This document shows positions 10,131 through 19,326 of a stretch of DNA of 64,000 bases, one piece after another (within the stretch, counting starts at the first letter, position 1; every line of letters starts with the position of its first letter). Source of the stretch: Rahnella bonaserana. GTDB taxonomy: Bacteria > Pseudomonadota > Gammaproteobacteria > Enterobacterales > Enterobacteriaceae. Location of the stretch: contig NZ_JAFMOW010000063.1 of the NCBI RefSeq assembly GCF_019049675.1, positions 186,001 through 250,000 on the forward strand, written 5' to 3'. The translations under genes were made by a program, and so were the position numbers. Below the pieces are notes generated by a model. It saw nothing but the letters and a program-made list of their open reading frames with translations, had not been told where the DNA came from and did not search any database.

Positions 10131-11861
10131 TTAGAATGAAATAGAAGCGTTGTAGTAAATCGCTTCTTCTGACATCCCTGTGTTTCTTAAGGATGTTGGT
10201 TCTGTTAATGGGCGGCTATACGTCAATGCGCTGTTAAAATGGCTGGCATTAAACTTCAGACCTATAGCTGCACCGGTCATATATTCCGCATGACACAGAG
10301 AAACATCCTGGGAACAATTATCTTTTACAACTGCCAGGTCATAACCAATGAAAGGTGCGATTTGGTTAATACCGAATTTGTAAATGCTAATTGGGAATTT
10401 AAAAGTATTTGAAAGGTAAGCAGCACTGTTTACAGACATATAGCTATCTTTATATCCGCGCACCGTGTACTCATCACCTACACTCATATTATCATCACTG
10501 ACTAAAATATCGTCTGTGTACTGGAAACCAGAACCCAGTTCATATTCCATACCCACACGACCGAGCTGAAGAAGTGATTTAGACCAGCTGAGCAGGCCAT
10601 TATATTTCACAGCATCAACATCAAAGCCGGTTAAATCAGGATCGTTTTTCCAGGCAGCGCCAAACCACGGCACACCGAAAGTCGTGCTCAGATCAGCATA
10701 CAGTGAACCATCAAATAACGTACCCACCCGGGTCAGGCCTACCGTCACGTTAGAAAAACGCTTGCTGCTGACATCAATTTGCGAGCTTTCAACATTATTG
10801 GTGCTGTCGCTACTTTCAACTTTAGCGTAAGCACTGGTTTTACCTTTCGCATCACGGAACAGCATCCGGCTCACTTTAAGCGACATGCGATCAGAAGTAC
10901 CGTCAGAACCATAGCCGCCAAAATCGCCGCCAATCGTTTTGTCATAACTTGAATGATAATATTGAGCATCAAAAGCCCAATAGCCAAGAGGCACGCTGTA
11001 GCCTAATGACCAGGATTTTTGGTTATCATTATTATTATTCAGGTCATTAAAAGAAGTATAATAATTCAGGACATCGTTAAACCCAGCTAAATTATTTGCA
11101 CTGAGGCTGGCGGAATATTGTGCCCAGCCGTCTTTTTCAGTACCGGAGTTATTTGTGCCCAGGCTGCCGGAAAACAAGTTAACATCCATATTCTGTAAAT
11201 CTATTTTCGAGTAACCGCTTTTATCAGAAGGAACAATAATAAGCTTGTCACTGTTTGAAACCCGCAGGAGGTTGTCGAGCCCCTGATCAACATCAGACAT
11301 ATTTAATACTTTACCTGATGCAAATGGCATAGCACTGAACAGTCGTGTGGATTCTCTAAAATCCGGGGCCTTGCCGTCAACTGTGACACCATCAATTTTC
11401 CCCCACAATACTTTAAGGGTCAGAATGCCACTCTTAAGACTGCTCTCTTGAATAGTTACTGTGGTAGTAGTATAACCTTTACCAACATAGAAATTAGTCA
11501 GCTCACTAATGAGCTTAATAATTTCATACTGACCCATTTTAGTATGTTTATAGACATCGATGATTTTCTGACGTGTCGGGGAATCATTAAACTCCTCATC
11601 GCCCAGCACAACAATATCATTAATATCAAATTTATAACCTGGTCCCGCCTTGGCAAGGCTATCTGGTAATTGTTCCGAACTTTTTCCGGCCTTTAATACT
11701 TCAGCCTCGCGGTCTTTCTCCTGTTGAATATTCATTTGAGTCTGACGACGTTCCAGTTGGTCAAGCTCACGATTGGAATTCATGGGTGCAAGCATCGCTG
11801 ACTGACCGGAAAAAGATAAAACCAGTAATCCAGCCCCCAAATATTTGTATGTCCTATACAT
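10131..11861 (-). CDS. TpsB: outer-membrane transporter of the two-partner secretion system (ShlB/FhaC family)
   Basis: The 576-residue protein is a member of the Omp85/TpsB superfamily that threads TpsA across the outer membrane. It has an N-terminal signal peptide (cleavage near GQSAM), then a Gln/Glu/Arg-rich helical stretch (about 30-65), POTRA-type domains (about 75-220, including GKGYTTTTV) and a C-terminal beta barrel. The VRGY motif of the conserved inward loop lies near residue 467. The last residues end in Phe, as usual for barrel proteins. The start is 34 bp after the fimbrial adhesin stop and the stop is 40 bp before tpsA, which implies one transcript with both. Its cognate substrate is almost certainly the adjacent TpsA. 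Confidence 0.93.
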   Translation of the reverse strand: MYRTYKYLGAGLLVLSFSGQSAMLAPMNSNRELDQLERRQTQMNIQQEKDREAEVLKAGKSSEQLPDSLAKAGPGYKFDINDIVVLGDEEFNDSPTRQKIIDVYKHTKMGQYEIIKLISELTNFYVGKGYTTTTVTIQESSLKSGILTLKVLWGKIDGVTVDGKAPDFRESTRLFSAMPFASGKVLNMSDVDQGLDNLLRVSNSDKLIIVPSDKSGYSKIDLQNMDVNLFSGSLGTNNSGTEKDGWAQYSASLSANNLAGFNDVLNYYTSFNDLNNNNDNQKSWSLGYSVPLGYWAFDAQYYHSSYDKTIGGDFGGYGSDGTSDRMSLKVSRMLFRDAKGKTSAYAKVESSDSTNNVESSQIDVSSKRFSNVTVGLTRVGTLFDGSLYADLSTTFGVPWFGAAWKNDPDLTGFDVDAVKYNGLLSWSKSLLQLGRVGMEYELGSGFQYTDDILVSDDNMSVGDEYTVRGYKDSYMSVNSAAYLSNTFKFPISIYKFGINQIAPFIGYDLAVVKDNCSQDVSLCHAEYMTGAAIGLKFNASHFNSALTYSRPLTEPTSLRNTGMSEEAIYYNASISF

Positions 11862-11895
11862 GATTTATTTCCTGATGTTTTATAAGAGTGAATAA

Positions 11896-12867
11896 CTAGT
11901 TCATGCGAATATTAAAAACTACTGAGGTATCTATTTTACCGGCACCCACTGCCGTACCCGTCGTTTTAGGTTCTATATTTGCGTAGTACAAGTAAGACTG
12001 CTTACCGTTAAGTATTACTGCCGTGCTGTAGGTGCCCTGGGTATTGATCCCTTTATTACCCGAGTTGTCTAACAACTTGACCCCCACCTCTTTTGCACAA
12101 CCGCTGGTGTCGCAATTCGCTATGTAACCCACGACGGTACCCACGGGGTGTTCGCCGGAAAAACTAAATTCCAGAGAAGTTTGCTGCGGACAATCGAGTG
12201 TTATGTTGAAAGGAACCTTTGCGCCACGCCTGACGGCCCTGCTCTGAAAATCTGCCAAAGAATACGTACCCAGTTCAACGTTTTGAATCGGGGTTAAAAT
12301 GGCACAAGATTTAGGTTCGATATTCACCGGCGTTCCCAGGCTAATGGTCACCAGGTTTACCGGAGTACCAGGATTGGAATCCGCCTCTAAATTCACTTCG
12401 CCAATTTTACCTGCCGGAATGATTCCGCTACTGATGACGCCAGTTTGTACAAACTCTAAAACAACCTTATCAGCAGGTTCGGTACAGGAACTGATGCATT
12501 CTGCCGCATTGGGGAAAAACATATTCCTTGAAGAAGGCCAGCTTAATCTGATGCCCAGCCCCGGGATATTCGTGTTATATACATCGTTCAGTGCCTGCAG
12601 AGTCGATTCCGCCCGGGTAAACTTAGAGCGCCAGGTATTACGGATTAAATTACCGCAGTTGTAACTGATAGCAGGGGTATTAATTTCCCCTTTTCCCAAT
12701 ACAGTCCCGACAGTGCCTCTTTTAGCAGGCCTCAGAGTGGGGATATTAACGGAAACATTAATAGCCTTACCCTGCGTAATAGTGCAGTCATTCGCCGCCA
12801 ATGCCACGGACACCGGCATTACCCACGATAATAAACCAAGCATAGCTAAAGTTATTATTAACTTCAT
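11896..12867 (-). CDS. Fimbrial tip adhesin / minor subunit
   Basis: This 323-residue secreted protein has a signal peptide ending at about ALA (25). A lectin-like N-terminal half with several cysteines (CTIT, NCG, AECISSC) is followed by a pilin half that begins near KSCAILTPIQNVELGTYS and ends in an FNIRMN beta strand. This two-domain plan and its position as last gene of a chaperone-usher set are typical of fimbrial tip adhesins. The ATG is preceded by GGAGGG. The ligand cannot be told from sequence. tpsB follows after 34 bp with no terminator seen between. Confidence 0.85.
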   Translation of the reverse strand: MKLIITLAMLGLLSWVMPVSVALAANDCTITQGKAINVSVNIPTLRPAKRGTVGTVLGKGEINTPAISYNCGNLIRNTWRSKFTRAESTLQALNDVYNTNIPGLGIRLSWPSSRNMFFPNAAECISSCTEPADKVVLEFVQTGVISSGIIPAGKIGEVNLEADSNPGTPVNLVTISLGTPVNIEPKSCAILTPIQNVELGTYSLADFQSRAVRRGAKVPFNITLDCPQQTSLEFSFSGEHPVGTVVGYIANCDTSGCAKEVGVKLLDNSGNKGINTQGTYSTAVILNGKQSYLYYANIEPKTTGTAVGAGKIDTSVVFNIRMN

Positions 12868-12910
12868 TATGCACCCTCCTGTACGTTATGAAATAAATGA
12901 TGGGGGTGTG

Positions 12911-15508
12911 TTACTGGCACACTTTATTAAGCGTGGCGATCCCAACTGTTTTTTCGGCGACTTCCTTTTCATCAGGAACATATTTAATGAGACAGGTATG
13001 AGCACCCTCTTTTTTAGACCAGGTCACCAACAGATTTTGGTCAACATTATCTTCAGGTTGAGCGATCATTGCCCTTCCTCCCTGACCGACAATTCCGAGA
13101 ACATTTTTATTACTGTCTTTTATCATTGCCCCATAAGGGATAACGCTGCCTTCTTTATCTTTCACTACCAGGAATCTGGTCACGTTGTTTTTGGTTTTGA
13201 AATCCAGTTTTACTGAGGCTCCGGCTGTTGGAACCAGGCTTGCTTTAGTATCTTCAACTTCCACATCTGCCTCTGCTCCTTTTGTATCAAGATAAACATC
13301 GTTATATTGATACGGATTCAGTGAGGAGATAATGGCATAACCATTTTCAGATACCTGGGAGGTCATATCTGGGTAAACATGTGAACCTGTCGCCCCTTTT
13401 GCCTCAACAATACCGAAGGTGTCACTTAACGCAGAACTGTAGTTGACGCCTCCCTCATGTAAAACCACACCACCGCTGGCATTCATGGTGGTCATGAATG
13501 AAGTTTCGGTCTGGCTATAACCCACATTGCCTTGCATTGCGCTGCCGCTGTACCCCAGATTAATACCCGCATTTGTCTGGTGATCTTGCACATAATTCAC
13601 CCAGCCCCCATACGACATCTGGTTATATTCACCGGCAGTACCGTTCAGCGCAGTTCTGATACTGGAGTCCTGATCGCTGTAACTTACTGATGCATTCAAC
13701 TTAGGCACTTTAGAATGCAATGTGCCGAAGGGCACTGACATGCTGAGATATATCGCATCATCAGTATTGCCATCTTCATCGATAGTTTTGCTGAAGTTGA
13801 TGTTATAACTCATTGACTGCCATGAATTGGAATAACCAAACTGATAACTGCTGGCATTATTTTTTTCAGTCTTTGAATCCCATGCGCGGCCATAATATCC
13901 GGAAAGATAAACGTTCCCCCAGCCATCGGTAAGATTCTGACTGATATTTATTTCAACTTTATCGCGATAGTTGACAGGTAAATATTTACCCTCATCTTCC
14001 TCTAATGCCTGCGCAGTCAGCAGGGCATCACTAAGAGAATAATAATCCTTACTTGAATAACGATAGCCCGCAAGGCTGAGATTCGTCCCGGTTTCATTAA
14101 AGAATTTTGCCAGGCTGAGTTTCAGACTCATATCACAGAAGCGATCGCATGACTCCTCGTCCTCCTTCTCGAAAGAAGTAAATGACCGGGTAATATCCGC
14201 ACCCAAAGCACCTATTGGTGTATTGACAGCCGCCCCCACCATTAACGCTGAATACTCGTTATTATCCGTAGTCTGAAAACCTGTATAGGCAGTTAACGGG
14301 TTAGTCACGCCATACTGGTAAGTTCCTTCCAGAACCAGGGGTTTGTCACGTAACGAGTCATTACGCACTTCACCCACCGTGGTGGAAAACCTCGACTGCC
14401 CCGGACGTAATAACATCGGCACGCTGGAATAAGGGGTAATAAAGGTACGAATCTGACCTGTCGCCTCGGTGATAGTGACCTCAAGATCCCCGCCATAGCC
14501 CGTTGCATAAAGATCCTTAACTTCAAACTCACCCGGTGGAACCGTCAGTTCCTTAAGCACATTACCATTTTGCCTGATCGTTATTTTCGCATTAGTATCG
14601 GCAACGCCACGAATAACCGGCGCATATCCTCTGAGAGAATCAGGGAGCATACGCTCATCGGATTCCAGAGTGATACCGCGCAGTGAAACGGTATTAAACA
14701 GTTCGCCACTGGTGTTGATATCCCCGGCTTTCATCTCTGCCTGGAGCGGCGCAATAGCTCGCTGTACATACGACGAAATATGATCCCATTGAGTAGACGT
14801 ACTGTCTTTGGTGACACTGTCGTAAGTGTAGAAACGCCATGCCCCAAGTTTTAATGAAGATATTGCATTTCCGTAATAATAATCATCGGAGGTATGGTCG
14901 TTGCTTCGCATGTTAGTGGCACTAAGCGAATAATTTACCGCTAAAGAAGGTACACCGTTATCCCAAAGCTCCGGATTAACATAGCCTTCCGGATTATTGA
15001 GTAAGCTTACTTGTGGTATTGCAAATAACAGTGTTTCTTCATCAGAATCATAGTTAAATGACGCTGCCGGAATGAGCTTACTCAATAAAATACATTCATC
15101 CTGATCCCACCCCGATGGCAGCTTTGCCGTATCAATATCAAATTGATAAACATACTCTCTGGTTAAACAGGGCTGAACATCACGTGTTCCTTCGACTGCG
15201 ACATATTTAACTTTTTTCGTGCCAATAGATCTCTCATTGATTTTGACATCTACCTGATAATTTCCTGGCTGTGTTACAGTTTCATTATCAAATGCAGAGA
15301 GATCCATACCGGCAAGATTTCCGACCATAAATCCATTATTGAACTTTACTGATTTTTTTTCTTTAACAATATTCGAAGATTCAGTATTGTTTTCAGAAGA
15401 AACGCGCTTAGCGGTCACGTCTTCACAAAATGCATTAGTGACCACAACACTGAAGACTCCCGCTATAAATGCAGGAATATGCTTTGATGCCTGAATGTAA
15501 CGAATCAC
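12911..15508 (-). CDS. Outer-membrane fimbrial usher
   Basis: The 865-residue protein assembles and secretes fimbrial subunits delivered by the chaperone. It has a signal peptide (about 1-28), an N-terminal chaperone-binding domain starting at FNNGFMVGN, a 24-strand barrel with a plug domain in the middle, and a C-terminal domain with a paired cysteine (HTCLIK and the terminal CQ). Length and order agree with the FimD/PapC family. The start is a GTG with AAGGA seven bases upstream. Gaps to chaperone and adhesin are 43 bp each. Confidence 0.96.
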   Translation of the reverse strand: MIRYIQASKHIPAFIAGVFSVVVTNAFCEDVTAKRVSSENNTESSNIVKEKKSVKFNNGFMVGNLAGMDLSAFDNETVTQPGNYQVDVKINERSIGTKKVKYVAVEGTRDVQPCLTREYVYQFDIDTAKLPSGWDQDECILLSKLIPAASFNYDSDEETLLFAIPQVSLLNNPEGYVNPELWDNGVPSLAVNYSLSATNMRSNDHTSDDYYYGNAISSLKLGAWRFYTYDSVTKDSTSTQWDHISSYVQRAIAPLQAEMKAGDINTSGELFNTVSLRGITLESDERMLPDSLRGYAPVIRGVADTNAKITIRQNGNVLKELTVPPGEFEVKDLYATGYGGDLEVTITEATGQIRTFITPYSSVPMLLRPGQSRFSTTVGEVRNDSLRDKPLVLEGTYQYGVTNPLTAYTGFQTTDNNEYSALMVGAAVNTPIGALGADITRSFTSFEKEDEESCDRFCDMSLKLSLAKFFNETGTNLSLAGYRYSSKDYYSLSDALLTAQALEEDEGKYLPVNYRDKVEINISQNLTDGWGNVYLSGYYGRAWDSKTEKNNASSYQFGYSNSWQSMSYNINFSKTIDEDGNTDDAIYLSMSVPFGTLHSKVPKLNASVSYSDQDSSIRTALNGTAGEYNQMSYGGWVNYVQDHQTNAGINLGYSGSAMQGNVGYSQTETSFMTTMNASGGVVLHEGGVNYSSALSDTFGIVEAKGATGSHVYPDMTSQVSENGYAIISSLNPYQYNDVYLDTKGAEADVEVEDTKASLVPTAGASVKLDFKTKNNVTRFLVVKDKEGSVIPYGAMIKDSNKNVLGIVGQGGRAMIAQPEDNVDQNLLVTWSKKEGAHTCLIKYVPDEKEVAEKTVGIATLNKVCQ

Positions 15509-15551
15509 AAAATATTCCTTTATCTAATGCAACAACAGGCAACAGCAGTTA

Positions 15552-16274
15552 TTACAACTTAAATTCCTTGCTGACAAATGCACCAAGATCAGTTATGAAA
15601 GTATAATTAAGTACGGGGTTAGCCATAGCTTTTATGTCTTTAAATTCAAAATCTTTACTGCTAAAGGGTTCGATAGTATCGCCCTGAAGGATACTTTTCT
15701 CCTGCCCAACCAATTTTATGGAGGCGAATGAAATGTAATAAGGAGAGTTATTTTTCCCTGTAAATTTATAACCCGTCGCCGTCTTTTGAGAGGACCACTG
15801 GACATTTTCAGACGCAGTGATCAGATCGCCTTTAAGGCCCGCCGGGCGATAAAAGAACTTAAGACGCGTTCTGACTGCAATATTCATCAAGTTTTTATCT
15901 TCAGCATTCTCATCCTCAGGTGGGATGTCGAGAATGTTTATCCAGAGCATCGTTTCACGATCCTGGGGATATTTTGTCGCAGTTTCATCCGTTGGAAAGA
16001 TTCGCAAAACCTTCCCTTTGCCTTTATTTATTCTGGAGATGGGCGGATTGATGACAAACGGCAAATTTTCTTTATCGTCAATTTTTGATTCACGCCGACT
16101 GTCGAGCCAGACCTGAATAAGTGCAGGCGCGTCTCCCACATTATTAATGCGAACCGATTGTTCTTTCTCTTTTGCATTAAAAATAACACGGGTTCCCATC
16201 ACCTGAATGGAAGCCTCAGCGGGTGACAGAAATACAAAGAGTAAAGGCAACAGGATTGCCAGGTTTAACTTCAT
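15552..16274 (-). CDS. Periplasmic fimbrial chaperone (PapD family)
   Basis: The chaperone lends a beta strand to incomplete pilins in the periplasm and hands them to the usher. The protein is about 240 residues with a signal peptide ending near PAEA. It has the PapD-like N-terminal domain, including the GTRVIF strand (subunit-binding Arg) and the LWINILDIPP signature, and the RLKFFYRP segment with the partner Lys. I chose the ATG at 16274 because GGAG lies 8 bp upstream of it; a GTG three codons earlier has no suitable site. It is second in the fimbrial operon. Confidence 0.95.
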   Translation of the reverse strand: MKLNLAILLPLLFVFLSPAEASIQVMGTRVIFNAKEKEQSVRINNVGDAPALIQVWLDSRRESKIDDKENLPFVINPPISRINKGKGKVLRIFPTDETATKYPQDRETMLWINILDIPPEDENAEDKNLMNIAVRTRLKFFYRPAGLKGDLITASENVQWSSQKTATGYKFTGKNNSPYYISFASIKLVGQEKSILQGDTIEPFSSKDFEFKDIKAMANPVLNYTFITDLGAFVSKEFKL

Positions 16275-16330
16275 CTTTAACACTCCGGTTTATTAATAAG
16301 CCGGAATACAACGCATTCCGGCGTTAAATC

Positions 16331-16897
16331 TTAGTTATAAATAATGGAGTAAACGATATCGGTATTCACTGTACCCGCGGTAGATGCACCACCGGTAGCA
16401 ATATACTGTGCCCAATAATCGAAACGAGCAGCATTATTAGAAATTTTTTTACCGGTAGTCGGATCGGTTACAGCCTGACGTAAGTCGATGGCTTGTTTAT
16501 TTTCGTCAGAAAGTACAACCTGAACTTTCGTTGCAGAACCTGTTGCAGTTGAGTTCTGCAAATTACCTGTTGCACTGTCAATTTTAGTGCTTGCTGCTTG
16601 TTCCCAGGAAACATTAGCAAATTTACCATTCGGGCAATCAGCGCCACTCAGACTGATATAAAATGGTGTATCACCCGCTTTTTTACCTGCTGCACTTAAT
16701 GCAGTGGTGCTGACGGGTTTAAGATTAACGGTAAAAGTCCCGGATGGTGTTAAGCCCGCCTCGGTTCCGCCTTCAACAATGCATGTTGCATCGCTGATAG
16801 TACCTGTAAAAGTAATTGTGCCATCTTCAGCACTCGCTGCCATGCTGCTGGCAAATAAACACACAGGTAATAATAAAAACTTTGATTTCTTTAACAT
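16331..16897 (-). CDS. Major fimbrial subunit (type 1 pilin family)
   Basis: The 188-residue pilin has a signal peptide (MLKKSKFLLLP... cleaved after ASA), one cysteine pair (C39 and C88) and the typical C-terminal beta strand with a penultimate tyrosine (IVYSIIYN). It would polymerise into the fimbrial shaft. An upstream in-frame ATG would add 30 residues, but the chosen ATG has AAGGA at good distance and puts the signal peptide at the N-terminus. It is the first gene of the fimbrial operon; the 56-bp gap to the chaperone gene is the longest in the cluster. Confidence 0.93.
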   Translation of the reverse strand: MLKKSKFLLLPVCLFASSMAASAEDGTITFTGTISDATCIVEGGTEAGLTPSGTFTVNLKPVSTTALSAAGKKAGDTPFYISLSGADCPNGKFANVSWEQAASTKIDSATGNLQNSTATGSATKVQVVLSDENKQAIDLRQAVTDPTTGKKISNNAARFDYWAQYIATGGASTAGTVNTDIVYSIIYN

Positions 16898-17399
16898 AAC
16901 TAACTTTTCCTTGTTAATAGATGAACATAATAAACGACTCTGAAAGATGTATATTGTACATGAATGGACGACACTTAAAATATACACTAATTTTTAACAA
17001 CCCCCTTCTCAATGCAATTAATACAATTTTAATACTCTGCGACATTCAATTATTTGCATACTGAATGTATTTAATCATCTACTAAACGCCCACCCTGAAA
17101 TTCAGCATTAAAAACACAGAGTTATGCCTTTAAAAATCTTCATTCGGTTAATTAACTTGTTAGATAAACATCTCATTTAAATTAATTAAGAAAGGTGAAA
17201 TATCAATTAATATTATTCAAAATCTGAAATGCAAAAAACGCTTATGAAAATTTACATATTTAAAATTCATAAATTACAATGAAATCATAGGGTAATAGTT
17301 TTTATACATAACTCTTAAATGATAATGTTAAAAAATAGAGTTTTAAAAAAGTTCCATTCATTTTTCCTGATATTTTCTTCCATTTCATCCGACACATCA
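16898..17399. other. AT-rich gene-free region upstream of the fimbrial operon
   Basis: About 500 bp, visibly very AT-rich, with runs such as TTAATTAA and long A and T tracts, and no credible reading frame. It must hold the promoter of the fimbrial/TPS block. The composition is what H-NS-silenced promoters look like, but that is inference. I could not fix -35 and -10 boxes with confidence. Confidence 0.6.
16947..16961. promoter_or_regulatory. Palindrome in the fimbrial leader, possible operator
   Basis: ATGTATATTGTACAT has arms ATGTA/TACAT around a 5-nt centre, 50-64 bp upstream of the pilin start codon. Its position suits a regulator site, but no known consensus was recognised. Confidence 0.25.
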
Positions 17400-17428
17400 C
17401 TGCAACCAAACCTTCACTCAACTGTCAC
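17400..17428 (+). promoter_or_regulatory. Candidate Pho box (PhoB site) upstream of phnF
   Basis: CTGCAAC-N4-CCTTCAC-N4-CTGTCAC are heptamers spaced 11 bp. The last matches the PhoB half-site CTGTCAC exactly; the others are weak. A -10-like CATGAT lies 13 bp downstream (17442-17447). phn operons are PhoB-controlled in E. coli, which supports the call. Confidence 0.4.
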
Positions 17429-17473
17429 CTAATTCCACCAACATGATCTCAACACCGAACTGAGGTTTGAATC

Positions 17474-17572
17474 ATGTTTCCTTCGTCTCGTTTGCAACAA
17501 AGTTTTAGGCGAATGCGTATTAATGCCTCCCCCTCCCTTACCCGTTTATCCCGTGCGAGGTATTCATTGTGA
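17474..17572 (+). CDS. Possible 32-residue leader peptide overlapping phnF
   Basis: A small ATG frame with GAGG eight bases upstream encodes a very basic peptide (eight Arg in 32 residues; starts MFPSSRLQQ). Its TGA overlaps the phnF ATG as TGATG, so translation of the two could be coupled. No homologue is recognised. It might be a real small protein, a regulatory leader, or chance. Confidence 0.4.
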   Translation: MFPSSRLQQSFRRMRINASPSLTRLSRARYSL

Positions 17573-18297
17573 TGAACTTATCTAGACATCCGACCAGTCA
17601 CGCCAGGGTGTATCAACAAATCGCTGCCGAACTGGAACAGGAGCTGCGTAATGGTTACCGCTGCGGCGATTATCTGCCACCGGAACAACAGCTTGCCGAA
17701 CGTTTTCAGGTGAACCGCCATACGCTGCGCCGTGCGGTGGATGAGCTGGTCGATCGCGGCTGGCTGCAACGCCGTCAGGGCATTGGCACGCTGGTGCTGA
17801 TGCGTCCCTACGATTATCCGCTGCATTCGCAGGCACGTTTCAGCCAGAACCTGCTGGATCAGGGTAGCCACCCGACCAGCGAACGTCTGCTGGCGGTGCT
17901 GCGTCCGGCAACCGATCACGTCGCGGCAGCGCTTTCCCGTCAGGAAGGCGACACCGTTATTCATCTGCGCACGCTGCGGCGCGTGAACGGCGTGCCGGTC
18001 TGCGTGATTGATCACTATCTGCCCGATCTCGACTGGTGGCCTGCATTGCAAAACTTCCATAACGGCTCGCTGCACGATTTTATCCGCGAAGAGATTAAGC
18101 AAAAACTCAGCCGCCGTACCACCCGCATTAATGCCCGCCGCGCGCTGGCAAAAGAGAGCAAATTACTCGAAATCGTCCCGCAGGCACCGCTGCTGTGTGT
18201 CCGCACCCTGAACATTTGTGAAGGCAGCAATTCGGTGGCGGAATATTCCGTCAGCCTGACGCGCGCCGACATGATCGAACTGACCATGGAGCACTGA
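17572..18297 (+). CDS. phnF: Phosphonate operon transcriptional regulator, GntR family
   Basis: The protein is about 241 residues. It has an N-terminal winged helix-turn-helix (about 10-75; LPPEQQLAERFQVNRHTLRR) and a C-terminal UTRA ligand domain. It matches E. coli PhnF throughout, including the ARFSQNLLDQGSHPTSE core and the SLTRADMIE end. PhnF is thought to control phn expression in response to pathway ligands. I chose the ATG that overlaps the upstream small frame; a GTG one codon earlier is also possible. phnG starts directly after the stop. Confidence 0.95.
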   Translation: MNLSRHPTSHARVYQQIAAELEQELRNGYRCGDYLPPEQQLAERFQVNRHTLRRAVDELVDRGWLQRRQGIGTLVLMRPYDYPLHSQARFSQNLLDQGSHPTSERLLAVLRPATDHVAAALSRQEGDTVIHLRTLRRVNGVPVCVIDHYLPDLDWWPALQNFHNGSLHDFIREEIKQKLSRRTTRINARRALAKESKLLEIVPQAPLLCVRTLNICEGSNSVAEYSVSLTRADMIELTMEH

Positions 18298-18741
18298 ATG
18301 GATCACCTGCAAACCCGCCAGCGCTGGATGTCGGTGCTGGCTCACAGCCGCCCCGATGAGCTGATCGCCCACTGGCAGCCGCTGAATTTGTCCCCGCAAT
18401 TTGAACGGATCCGCGCTGCCGAAACGGGTCTGACTCAGCTTCAGGGCCGCATGGGCGGCACCGGAAAACGTTTTGTGATGGGCGATATGACCGTCACCCG
18501 CGCAGTCATTCAGTTAGACGGTGGCGTCTATGGCTACAGCTACGTCAGCGGGCGTAATAAAGCCCACGCCGAACTGTGCGCAGTCATCGACGCCTTGCTG
18601 CAAATGCAGGGCATGGATGAACTGCTGCACAAACGTGTGATAGCGCCGCTGGCTGCTCTGCAACAGGAACGCCGCCAGCAACGCGCCCGTGAAGTGGCTT
18701 CCAGCCGCGTCGATTTCTTTACCCTGGTTCGCGGAGAATAA
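18298..18741 (+). CDS. phnG: Carbon-phosphorus lyase core subunit PhnG
   Basis: The 147-residue PhnG is a subunit of the PhnGHIJ core complex, which couples phosphonate to ATP-derived ribose triphosphate and cleaves the C-P bond. The sequence includes RQRWMSVLAHS and GDMTVTRAV, as in E. coli PhnG. It starts immediately after the phnF stop, and phnH follows after 3 bp. Confidence 0.95.
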   Translation: MDHLQTRQRWMSVLAHSRPDELIAHWQPLNLSPQFERIRAAETGLTQLQGRMGGTGKRFVMGDMTVTRAVIQLDGGVYGYSYVSGRNKAHAELCAVIDALLQMQGMDELLHKRVIAPLAALQQERRQQRAREVASSRVDFFTLVRGE

Positions 18742-18744
18742 TTC

Positions 18745-19326
18745 ATGTCACTTGTTGCCAGTTTTCAAAATCCGGTTGCTGATGCGCAGTACAGTTTCCG
18801 TCGTATTCTCAAAGCGTTAAGTGAGCCCGGCGTCAGCGTGCAGTTGCCTGCCATGCCCGGCTTCGGTGCGTTAGGTTCCGCCAGCGCCTGCGTGCTGCTG
18901 ACGCTTATCGATAACGATACGCCGCTGTGGCTGAGCGCCTCGCTCAACGATGAAATTCTGCGTAAAAACCTGCGTTTTCATACCGGTGCGGTGCTCACCG
19001 ATGATCCTTCTGCCGTCAGTTTTGCACTGGCCGATCCGGCGCTCGACAGCGCCACGCTGCTGGCTTTTCCGTGCGGTGATGAGATGTCACCGGAGCTGGC
19101 GACGAGCGTGATTGTTCAGCTGGAAAGTCTGACCGGCGGCACACCGCTGCGTCTGCGTGGACCCGGCATTGAGAGCAGCCGCACGATTTCACCGCAGTTG
19201 CCTGATTGTGTTCGTGCTTATCTGCTTAACCGCCCTCACCGTTTCCCGCTGGGTCTGGACTTTATGTTCACCTGCGGCGAAGAAATGATTGCCGTACCGC
19301 GCACCACGCGCGTGGAGGTGTGCTGA
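18745..19326 (+). CDS. phnH: Carbon-phosphorus lyase core subunit PhnH
   Basis: The 193-residue PhnH is part of the cytoplasmic C-P lyase core. Recognisable segments are FQNPVADAQYSFRRILKALSEPG at the start and LRGPGIE around residue 138. PhnH has a degenerate PLP-transferase-like fold with no known catalytic role of its own. Its TGA overlaps the phnI ATG. Confidence 0.95.
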   Translation: MSLVASFQNPVADAQYSFRRILKALSEPGVSVQLPAMPGFGALGSASACVLLTLIDNDTPLWLSASLNDEILRKNLRFHTGAVLTDDPSAVSFALADPALDSATLLAFPCGDEMSPELATSVIVQLESLTGGTPLRLRGPGIESSRTISPQLPDCVRAYLLNRPHRFPLGLDFMFTCGEEMIAVPRTTRVEVC

